From Xanthobacteraceae bacterium (lineage in GTDB: Bacteria > Pseudomonadota > Alphaproteobacteria > Rhizobiales > Xanthobacteraceae), in contig JASHWN010000362.1 of the NCBI GenBank assembly GCA_030044035.1, positions 1 to 6,002 of the forward strand: a DNA stretch of 6,002 nucleotides, read 5' to 3'. How positions within the stretch are numbered: the first letter of the stretch is position 1; each line of letters begins with the position of its first letter. The notes below the pieces were generated by a model that saw only the letters and a list, made by a program, of their open reading frames with translations, did no database searches and was not told the origin of the DNA. The position numbers were made by a program, and so were the translations under genes. Shown piece by piece: positions 1-5,527 of the stretch.

Positions 1-229
1 CGCCACGGCCAATGTCAGCGGCGTCGCGGCGCTGCTGTTGGCCAACAAACCGTCGCGCACGCCGGAGCAGATACGCGCCATTCTGGTGGAGACGGCAAAA
101 CACCTCGGCGCCAACGGCATCAACCCGCAATTCGGTGCCGGGCTGGTCGATCCGATCCGCGCGCTGGAGCAGGTGCCGCCGGTCGCCGGCAAATCCGCCG
201 CCGCCGCGCCGGCGGGTCGGGTGCAGTAA
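1..229 (+). CDS. Subtilisin-family (S8) serine protease, C-terminal end (partial)
   Basis: Only the end of the gene is present: the first whole codon is at base 2 and the TAA stop is at 227-229, giving 75 residues. The fragment opens with ATANVSGVAALLL and continues with a TPEQIRAILVETAKHLG stretch and FGAGLVDPIRALEQV. In S8 peptidases this order is the helix directly after the catalytic serine motif GTSxA, then the segment ending in the conserved FGxGxVDA-type motif near the end of the catalytic domain. The GTS serine itself would lie just left of the window, so the active site cannot be checked here. After the domain comes a short Ala/Pro-rich tail of about 20 residues with no visible anchor. 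S8 enzymes are usually secreted endopeptidases, but export and substrate cannot be judged from this piece. The gene converges on trpE with 14 bases between the stops. Family assignment is fairly firm; the exact role is unknown. Confidence 0.82.
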   Translation, partial: ATANVSGVAALLLANKPSRTPEQIRAILVETAKHLGANGINPQFGAGLVDPIRALEQVPPVAGKSAAAAPAGRVQ

Positions 230-243
230 TGGCTCGATAATTG

Positions 244-1827
244 CTACGTGCGCCGTCGCCCGGCGCTGGCGAAGCGCTGTGCCTCTTCGGCGGCGCGGAA
301 CAGGGCCTTGGCCTTGTTGATGCATTCCTGCTGCTCGAACTCCGGATCGGAATCGGCGACGATGCCGGCGCCGGCCTGCACGTACATCACGCCGTCCCTG
401 ATCAGCGCCGTGCGCAGCACGATGCAGGTGTCCATCTCGTCGCCGGCCGAGAAATAGCCGACACAGCCGGCATAGAGCGAGCGCTTGTCTTTTTCGAGCT
501 CGTCGATGATCTGCATGGCGCGTACTTTTGGCGCGCCGCTGACGGTCCCGGCCGGAAAGCCGGCGGCGAGCGCGTCGAGCCGGTCGCGGTCGGTGCGCAA
601 CCGGCCCTCGACGTTCGACACGATGTGCATGACCTGGCTGTAGCGTTCGATGAAGAACTGGTCGGTGACTTCGACGCTGCCGATCTCGGCGACGCGGCCG
701 ACATCGTTGCGGCCGAGGTCGAGCAGCATGAGATGCTCGGCGCGCTCCTTCGGATCGGCAAGGAGCTCGGCCTCGAGTGCGGCGTCCTCATGCGGCGTCG
801 CGCCGCGTGGCCGCGTGCCGGCGATCGGCCGGATGGTGACGATGCCGCCCTGCGCCTTGACCAGAATTTCGGGGCTTGAGCCGGCGACCGCGAACGCGCC
901 GAAGTCGAGGAAATAAAGGTACGGCGACGGATTGACCCGCCGCAGCGCGCGATAGAGCGCAAACGGCGGCAGCCGGAACGGCGCCTCGAAACGCTGCGAC
1001 AGCACCACCTGAAAAATGTCGCCAGCGCGAATGTATTCCTTGGCGCGCAGCACCATGCCCTTGAACTCGGCCGGCGTCGTGTTGGACCGCGCTTCCACAT
1101 CGAGCGGCCCCGGGTGGAGGTTGGCGGTGGCCCCCTGCCATCCCTCCCCCGCAAGCGGGGGAGGGTTGGGCGGGGGCACATCAAGCGCGTCTACAACATC
1201 GCCGATGCGCTGCTGCGCCTGGGCCAATGCCGCAGCGGCGGAAATGGCCGCGTCCGGCCGCACCGGCGTGACGATGGTGATCGTGTCCTCGACCGCATCG
1301 AAGACGATTACCAGGGTGGGGCGCACCAGGATCGCGTCGGGAATGCCGAGCGGGTCGCGGGAAGGCGCCGCAAGCGAATCCTCGACGAGCCGCACGGTGT
1401 CGTAGCCGAGATAGCCGAAGACGCCAGCGGCCATCGGCGGCAGCGTGTCCGGCAAGGCGATGCGGTTTTCGTCGATCAGCGTTCGCAGCGCTTGCAGCGG
1501 CGGCGCGCCGGCCGGTGCAAAGCGCTTTGGCTCGTGTTGCGGATTGCGGTTGATCTCGGCGCGTGTGCCATCGATGCGGAACACCAAATCCGGCTCCAAG
1601 CCGATGATCGAATAGCGGCCGCGCACCGCGCCGCCTTCGACCGACTCGAGCAAAAAGCTCGCCGCGCCGGGTGTCGTCGCGGCGGAGCGTTGCGGCCGTG
1701 CGGTGGTGACTTTGAGGAAGGCCGAGACCGGCGTTTCGAGATCGGCAACGAGCGTCGTCCACACCACTTGCGGCATGCCGGCCGCGTAGCGCGCGGCAAA
1801 ATCCTCAGCCGCCGGCTCGGTCCGCAT
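244..1827 (-). CDS. trpE: Anthranilate synthase component I (TrpE)
   Basis: A 527-residue protein that, with the glutamine amidotransferase subunit TrpG, converts chorismate to anthranilate, the first committed step of tryptophan synthesis in the cytoplasm. The N-terminal domain (about 20-215) carries the LLES motif (59-62) and GRYSIIG (70-76), part of the tryptophan feedback site. The chorismate-binding domain (about 250-515) shows PIAGTRPRG (334-342), HLMLLDLGRND with the conserved His365, GTVSGAPK (427-434) and QAGAGIVADSDPE (484-496). PIAGT, with Ala where PabB has the Lys of PIKGT, favours TrpE over aminodeoxychorismate synthase. There is no fused amidotransferase domain, unlike the TrpE(G) fusions of several rhizobia, so TrpG must be encoded elsewhere. 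The ATG directly follows the ppiD stop. Met18 is a possible alternative start, but residues before it look family-like. Two oddities: a palindromic repeat encodes residues 218-233 between the domains, and residues 43-57 look like extra sequence before LLES. The stop is TAG at 246-244. Confidence 0.96.
   Translation of the reverse strand: MRTEPAAEDFAARYAAGMPQVVWTTLVADLETPVSAFLKVTTARPQRSAATTPGAASFLLESVEGGAVRGRYSIIGLEPDLVFRIDGTRAEINRNPQHEPKRFAPAGAPPLQALRTLIDENRIALPDTLPPMAAGVFGYLGYDTVRLVEDSLAAPSRDPLGIPDAILVRPTLVIVFDAVEDTITIVTPVRPDAAISAAAALAQAQQRIGDVVDALDVPPPNPPPLAGEGWQGATANLHPGPLDVEARSNTTPAEFKGMVLRAKEYIRAGDIFQVVLSQRFEAPFRLPPFALYRALRRVNPSPYLYFLDFGAFAVAGSSPEILVKAQGGIVTIRPIAGTRPRGATPHEDAALEAELLADPKERAEHLMLLDLGRNDVGRVAEIGSVEVTDQFFIERYSQVMHIVSNVEGRLRTDRDRLDALAAGFPAGTVSGAPKVRAMQIIDELEKDKRSLYAGCVGYFSAGDEMDTCIVLRTALIRDGVMYVQAGAGIVADSDPEFEQQECINKAKALFRAAEEAQRFASAGRRRT
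1129..1177. repeat. Palindromic GC-rich repeat element inside trpE
   Basis: The core is a perfect 11-base inverted repeat, CCCTCCCCCGC at 1142-1152 and GCGGGGGAGGG at 1155-1165, separated by AA. Outside it an imperfect stem continues: 1138-1140 pair with 1167-1169, and the C run at 1132-1135 pairs with the G run at 1173-1176. The whole element is therefore a hairpin of roughly 46 bases. Read in the trpE frame it encodes PPPNPPPLAGEGWQGA, residues 218-233, with no frame change. The PPPLAGEGW translation is a pattern I recall from dispersed palindromic repeats in Bradyrhizobium-type genomes, where they occur between and sometimes inside genes. That family link is recall, while the palindrome is seen directly. 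No second full copy is in this window. Confidence 0.8.
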
Positions 1828-3741
1828 TCACTGATTGTCCGGGCCGCTGTTGCCCACCGCCTGCGCCAACGCCGACTGGTTGACATTGGTGCCGAGCTCT
1901 TGCTCGAACCAGGCGACGTATTCGCTGAACAGGTCGTTGGTCGTCGCGCTTTGTAGCAATTGCTCGAGCTTCTTGCCGTCGGCCGAGTTCGGATCGAGCG
2001 CCGGCGTTTTGACATCGGTGACGCGGAACACGAACCATTGGGTCGGCTTGTCGCCCACCGAGCTGCTGAATGTGTCCTTGGCGGTATGGAAAGCTGCATC
2101 GACGGCCTTGGCCGAGATGCCGGGCGGCGGCGTGACGCCGCGCTTGAGCCCGGACGCCTTTTCCACTTTCATGCCTGCGCCGGCCGCCAGCGCGTCAAAC
2201 GGGTTGCCGTTCTTGGCCTTGTCGAGCAGGTCGGCGGCTTTTGTCTGCAGCCGCTTGGCAATCTCGTCGTCGCGCCAGCGCTGCTCGACCTCGCCTTTGA
2301 CCTCGTCGAGCGTGCGGTCGCGCTCCGGGGTGACGCCTTCCACCTCGTACCAGACGTAACCGCCGCCGGTGTCGATCGGGTAGGTATCGACGCCGACGTC
2401 GTTAGTGAACGCCGCACTGACTACGGCGCCGGCGTCGGTCAGGCTGGTGACGACCTTGCCGGACCGATCGCGGCCGGAGCGGTCGACCTCGACGGTGGCG
2501 GTGGGCAGGTGCAGCTTTTCCGCCGCCTCCTGCAGCGTGGCGCCGCCGGCGCGCGCATCCTCGATCTTGTCGTGCGTGTCCTGTACCTGCGTCTTGGCGC
2601 GTTCGAGCGCGACGTCGTTGCGAATGAATGGCGCGACGACCGAGAGCGGCTTGGTTTCCCCCGGCTCGATCTGCAGCACCGTCACGATCACGGCGCCGAA
2701 ACGACCCTCGATCGGCGGGCTGACCTCGCCGGCTTTAAGCGAAAAGGCCGCGTCGGCGACCTTCGGATCGACGATGCCGGCTTTCGCCACGGCGCCGAGA
2801 TCGATGTCGCTCGGCTTGAGCCCGCGTTCGGTGGCGAGCGCGGCAAAGCTCGTGCCGGCTTTGATGCGGTCGCTCGCCGCCTGCGCCTCGGCCATGTTGG
2901 GAAACACGATCTGTTCGACGTGGCGGCGTTCCGGCGTCACGTAATTCTTCAGGTTCTGTTCGTAGTTTTTCTGTACGTCGGCGTCCGACACCTCGATCGT
3001 CTTCGCCAGTTCGGCCGGCGTTACCGTCACAGTCACGATCTTGCGGTATTCCGGAGCGCGGAACAGGATTTTGCGCTCGTCGAAATATTTGCTCAGTTCC
3101 TCGGGCGTCGGTGCCGGGATGTCGCCAGCCTGCTGCGGGCCGAGCGCCACATAATCGATGCTGCGCTCCTCGTTCTGGAACTGATTGATGGCGTCAAGAT
3201 AGGCCTGCGGCGCAGCGACGTTGCCGGACACCGCCTGGGTCAGTTCACGGCGCGGCACGTCGCGCGCCTGCTCGTCGAAGAAGCGCTGCTCGGAATAGCC
3301 GATCGTGCGCAGAAAGTTCTCGAACGCGGCGCGGTCGAATTGGCCGGTCGGCGTCTGGAAATGCGGATCGTGCAGGACCTGCTGCACGAGGTCGGCCGTG
3401 GGCACGCCCAGCCGCATGCGGCGCGCCAACTGATCGAGCCCGGCCTCCGCCACCATTTGGCCGAGCACCTGGGCGGGCAGCCCAACGGCGTTCGCTTGAT
3501 CGGCCGTCAGCGGATGGCCGATTTGCTGGCTCAGCTGCTGCAGGCGCTCATTGTAGGTCTGGCTGAACTGATCGGCCGAAATCTCGAGGTCGCCGATTTT
3601 CGCGAGATAGGAGCGGCCGAAACCGCGGAAAATGTCGTTGATGCCCCACAGCGCGAAAATGGCGGCCAACAAGGTCATGATCGCGCCCATGACGATGCGG
3701 CCGAGCCAAGTAGTGGAGGCCTGGCGGATACCTCGAAGCAT
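1828..3741 (-). CDS. ppiD: PpiD-type membrane-anchored periplasmic folding factor (SurA_N / parvulin-like)
   Basis: With the ATG at 3741-3739 this is a 637-residue protein, close to the size of E. coli PpiD (623). It begins MLRGIRQASTTWLGR, followed by one membrane segment at about 15-34 (IVMGAIMTLLAAIFALWGI). This gives an inner-membrane anchor with the bulk in the periplasm. A SurA_N-like chaperone region follows (about 45-175, starting at LAKIGDLEISADQFSQTYN), then a parvulin-like domain (about 270-358) and a second helical/C-terminal region. The parvulin part keeps RRHVEQI and AFSLKAGEVSPPIEGRFG, but the second active-site histidine of the usual FGYHII is replaced (FGAVIV), so catalysis is doubtful, as in E. 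coli PpiD. An upstream in-frame GTG at 3825 would add 28 Arg/Pro-rich residues before the anchor and would lie upstream of the likely promoter, so the ATG is preferred. A weak GGAA lies 6 bases before it. PpiD proteins assist folding of proteins leaving the Sec translocon. The gene heads a likely operon with trpE. Confidence 0.9.
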   Translation of the reverse strand: MLRGIRQASTTWLGRIVMGAIMTLLAAIFALWGINDIFRGFGRSYLAKIGDLEISADQFSQTYNERLQQLSQQIGHPLTADQANAVGLPAQVLGQMVAEAGLDQLARRMRLGVPTADLVQQVLHDPHFQTPTGQFDRAAFENFLRTIGYSEQRFFDEQARDVPRRELTQAVSGNVAAPQAYLDAINQFQNEERSIDYVALGPQQAGDIPAPTPEELSKYFDERKILFRAPEYRKIVTVTVTPAELAKTIEVSDADVQKNYEQNLKNYVTPERRHVEQIVFPNMAEAQAASDRIKAGTSFAALATERGLKPSDIDLGAVAKAGIVDPKVADAAFSLKAGEVSPPIEGRFGAVIVTVLQIEPGETKPLSVVAPFIRNDVALERAKTQVQDTHDKIEDARAGGATLQEAAEKLHLPTATVEVDRSGRDRSGKVVTSLTDAGAVVSAAFTNDVGVDTYPIDTGGGYVWYEVEGVTPERDRTLDEVKGEVEQRWRDDEIAKRLQTKAADLLDKAKNGNPFDALAAGAGMKVEKASGLKRGVTPPPGISAKAVDAAFHTAKDTFSSSVGDKPTQWFVFRVTDVKTPALDPNSADGKKLEQLLQSATTNDLFSEYVAWFEQELGTNVNQSALAQAVGNSGPDNQ

Positions 3742-3789
3742 GCGGTTCCAGCGTGGTGAGTGATGTCGTCTGCCGGGCGAACGCGGCGC

Positions 3790-3818
3790 ATCATAGGGAG
3801 CGCCGGACCGCGCCGCAA
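3790..3818 (-). promoter_or_regulatory. Putative sigma70-type promoter for ppiD-trpE
   Basis: On the minus strand TTGCGG (3818-3813) is followed after exactly 17 bases by TATGAT (3795-3790), a five-of-six match to the TATAAT -10 consensus, although the -35 matches only its TTG. Transcription would start near 3783, giving a leader of about 42 bases before the ATG at 3741. This supports the shorter ppiD start, because the GTG at 3825 would be upstream of the transcript. It is a pattern match only. Confidence 0.4.
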
Positions 3819-3905
3819 TCGGCACAAAAGACAGGTAAAACGTCTCTTTTCGCGATGCAATCGGTCTGCTAACGGCTCATTGTCGCATTTTTGAGGCTGT
3901 GTACT

Positions 3906-3909
3906 GAGG
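3906..3909 (+). promoter_or_regulatory. Ribosome binding site of tpiA
   Basis: GAGG lies nine bases before the tpiA ATG. It sits in the 9-base loop between two short complementary arms, TGTAC (3900-3904) and GTACA (3914-3918). The arms may be chance; the binding site itself is ordinary but modest in strength. Confidence 0.5.
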
Positions 3910-3918
3910 CTAGGTACA

Positions 3919-4659
3919 ATGGCGCGGCGCCCATTGGTCGCAGGCAACTGGAAAATGAACGGGCTTTCGGCCTCGGTCGGCGAGCTGCAGAAGATCATGG
4001 CCGGGGCCGAAAAGCTCGCCAAGGTGGACGTGATGGTGTGCCCGCCGGCGACGCTGCTCGCCGGTTTTGCCGCGGCGGCGCGTGGCTCGCGCGTTGCGGT
4101 CGGCGCCCAGGATTGTCATCCGCGCCCGGCCGGCGCGTATACCGGCGACATTGCCGCTGAAATGCTCAAGGACGCCGGCGCGCAGGCCGTCATCGTCGGC
4201 CATTCCGAGCGCCGCCACTATCATGGCGAAACCGACGCCCTGGTCCGCGACAAGGCGCTCGCCGCGCGCCGCGCGGGGCTTGTGGCGATTGTCCGTGTCG
4301 GCGAGACGCGAGCCGAGCGCGACGCCGGCCACGCCCGCGCCGTGGTGCGCGCCCAGCTTGACGGCTCGCTGCCGGACGGCGCTCCCGATTTTACTGTCGC
4401 ATACGAGCCGGTTTGGGCCATCGGCTCCGGGATTACCCCGACGCCGCGCGACGTTGCCGACATGCACGGCTTCATCCGCCAGATGCTGTCGGCCCGCTAC
4501 GGCGATGCGGCGCAGGGAACGCGCATTCTCTACGGCGGCTCGGTGAAGCCGAGCAACGCGGCGGAACTTTTGGCAGTCGACAACGTCGATGGCGCGCTGG
4601 TCGGCGGCGCGAGCCTCAAAGCCGACGAATTTTTGCCGATCGCGCGCGTTTACGGCTGA
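3919..4659 (+). CDS. tpiA: Triosephosphate isomerase
   Basis: A full-length 246-residue TIM-barrel enzyme that interconverts dihydroxyacetone phosphate and glyceraldehyde 3-phosphate in glycolysis and gluconeogenesis, acting as a cytoplasmic dimer. All catalytic residues are visible: Asn10 and Lys12 in AGNWKMNG, His95 in VGHSERR, and Glu163 in AYEPVWAIG. The flexible phosphate-gripping loop follows ([10 protein letters not shown], 167-176). The phosphate-binding motifs [10 protein letters not shown] (205-214) and ALVGGASL (226-233) are also present. The start ATG is supported by GAGG at 3906-3909, nine bases upstream, and by the family-typical N-terminus. One residue is odd: position 126, almost always Cys in the family (CVGE or CIGE), is Arg here (VRVGET), encoded by CGT where TGT would give Cys. 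The gene is divergent from ppiD. In many Rhizobiales it is followed by secG and pyrG, but here a dehydrogenase module follows. Confidence 0.97.
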   Translation: MARRPLVAGNWKMNGLSASVGELQKIMAGAEKLAKVDVMVCPPATLLAGFAAAARGSRVAVGAQDCHPRPAGAYTGDIAAEMLKDAGAQAVIVGHSERRHYHGETDALVRDKALAARRAGLVAIVRVGETRAERDAGHARAVVRAQLDGSLPDGAPDFTVAYEPVWAIGSGITPTPRDVADMHGFIRQMLSARYGDAAQGTRILYGGSVKPSNAAELLAVDNVDGALVGGASLKADEFLPIARVYG

Positions 4660-4777
4660 CGCACGGCCGGCATATGCGAAGCCGCGTTTTGAGCCATTCT
4701 GCGCCGGCCGGCTTTGGTCTATCCTTCCGGTAAAGCACGACAGTTGCCGCGCAACGCCGCGACACGGGGAGGACGCC
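4660..4777 (+). other. Intergenic region between tpiA and the dehydrogenase module
   Basis: This stretch of 118 bases is without a gene. It holds an 8-base inverted repeat, CGGCCGGC at 4664-4671 and GCCGGCCG at 4703-4710, with a 31-base loop and no T-run after it. That is a poor match to an intrinsic terminator, and the arms are themselves near-palindromic. No convincing promoter for the downstream genes was found. At its end is a strong Shine-Dalgarno sequence, GGGGAGGA at 4766-4773, four bases before the ATG at 4778. Because this site is so good, it fixes the start of the next gene against the longer open frame that extends back into tpiA. Confidence 0.6.
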
Positions 4778-5506
4778 ATGGCCGAGGACACGATTCCACG
4801 CCGTCAATTTTTGTGGGGTGCCGGATTGGCCGGCACGGCCGTAGCGACCGGCGTGGCACCTGCCGCCGCGCAGAAGCAGTCGACGAATGCCGCACCGGGT
4901 GAGGCGCAACGGGCCGCTACTGCGCCGGCGCTAGAACCGTTACTGACCCTCACGCCGACCGAGCACGCCTTTATCGTCGCTGCCGTCGATACGCTCATTC
5001 CGGCCGACAAGCTGTCGCCGTCGGGCAGCGAGTGCGGCGTGGCGACGTTCATCGACCGCCAGCTCGCTGGCGCCTACGGCAATGGCGCGCGGCTCTATCG
5101 CGACGGCCCGTTCCACAAGGCCAAGTCCGAACTCGGCTATCAGCTGCCGCTCAATCCGCGCGAGTTCTTCCGCGCCGGCATTGCCGCGGCGAATGAATGG
5201 TCGCGCAAGACTTACGGCAAGGATTTCGATCGCCTGCCCGAGGCGGCACGCGAAGCCGCGCTCAACAGCATGGACGCCGGCAAGGCGGAGTTTTCCGGCT
5301 TTTCCAGCCGCGCTTTCTTCAACGCGCTGCTGCAGATCACGATGGAAGGCTTTTTTGCCGACCCGATCTATGGCGGCAACCGCGACATGGCGTCGTGGAA
5401 GATGGTCGGTTATCCGGGCCTGCCGGCGACCTATCGCGAGGACATCAAAAAATACTTCGGCAAGAAATACGACAAGCCGCCGCGCTCGATCGCGGATTTC
5501 TCCTAA
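4778..5506 (+). CDS. Gluconate 2-dehydrogenase subunit 3-like protein with Tat signal
   Basis: A 242-residue exported protein, the small (gamma) subunit of membrane-bound FAD sugar or sugar-acid dehydrogenases such as gluconate 2-dehydrogenase. The N-terminus IPRRQFLWGAG (6-16) is a twin-arginine motif, followed by an Ala/Gly-rich hydrophobic stretch and a likely signal peptidase site near AAA-QKQ (about 31/32), so the folded protein should reach the periplasm by the Tat system. After a low-complexity Ala/Thr linker (about 33-52) comes the Gluconate_2-dh3-type domain (about 57-240), with DTLIPAD, SECGVATFIDRQL, ARLYRDGPF and the late block EGFFADPIYGGNRDMASWKM followed by GYPG. In this family the subunit carries no known cofactor and appears to stabilise and help export the GMC subunit, whose gene starts 21 bases downstream. 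The ATG at 4778 is chosen for its strong ribosome binding site; the open frame continues upstream into tpiA but without such support. The true substrate cannot be told from this subunit. Confidence 0.92.
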   Translation: MAEDTIPRRQFLWGAGLAGTAVATGVAPAAAQKQSTNAAPGEAQRAATAPALEPLLTLTPTEHAFIVAAVDTLIPADKLSPSGSECGVATFIDRQLAGAYGNGARLYRDGPFHKAKSELGYQLPLNPREFFRAGIAAANEWSRKTYGKDFDRLPEAAREAALNSMDAGKAEFSGFSSRAFFNALLQITMEGFFADPIYGGNRDMASWKMVGYPGLPATYREDIKKYFGKKYDKPPRSIADFS

Positions 5507-5514
5507 TCCTTTGC

Positions 5515-5522
5515 GGGGGAGG
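5515..5522 (+). promoter_or_regulatory. Ribosome binding site of the GMC oxidoreductase gene
   Basis: GGGGGAGG lies five bases before the ATG at 5528, within the 21-base gap after the preceding stop codon. This strong site fixes the start and suggests that the two genes are translated from one message. Confidence 0.7.
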
Positions 5523-5527
5523 CAATC

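Larger units (their letters stand above)
3742..3918. other. Divergent intergenic region between ppiD and tpiA
   Basis: This 177-base stretch separates two genes that point away from each other, so it should hold promoters for both. It includes a more AT-rich segment (about 3820-3900) than the surrounding coding DNA. A good promoter candidate is visible for ppiD, while for tpiA only weak matches can be found, for example TTGTCG at 3880-3885 without a good -10 element. No riboswitch, small ORF with a ribosome binding site, or clear operator was recognised. Confidence 0.7.

Noticed and set aside
250..266. GCGCCG/CGGCGC hairpin near the trpE stop as a terminator between the convergent genes
   Set aside because: A 6-base stem with no T-run on either side, lying within the trpE coding sequence; not distinguishable from chance in GC-rich DNA.
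788..1141. A 117-codon frame on the minus strand whose ATG follows the GGGGGAGGG of the trpE palindrome
   Set aside because: The purine run looks like a Shine-Dalgarno but touches the ATG with no spacer and lies inside the hairpin stem. The protein has no family features and overlaps trpE in another frame.
1960..3759. A 599-codon open frame on the plus strand, antisense to ppiD
   Set aside because: It mirrors the strongly supported ppiD gene, has no recognisable domain, is rich in Arg/Leu/Gly/Val/Ala as expected from reading GC-biased codons backwards, and has no good ribosome binding site. Long antisense frames are common in such GC-rich genes.
4664..4710. CGGCCGGC/GCCGGCCG inverted repeat as the tpiA terminator
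   Set aside because: The loop is 31 bases, the arms are self-complementary motifs common in GC-rich DNA, and no T-run follows. It is noted in the intergenic entry but not called a terminator.
5513..5522. GCGGGGGAGG as a half copy of the trpE palindrome
   Set aside because: It matches one arm over ten bases, but the other arm is missing and the position fits a strong ribosome binding site for the next gene, which explains it fully.
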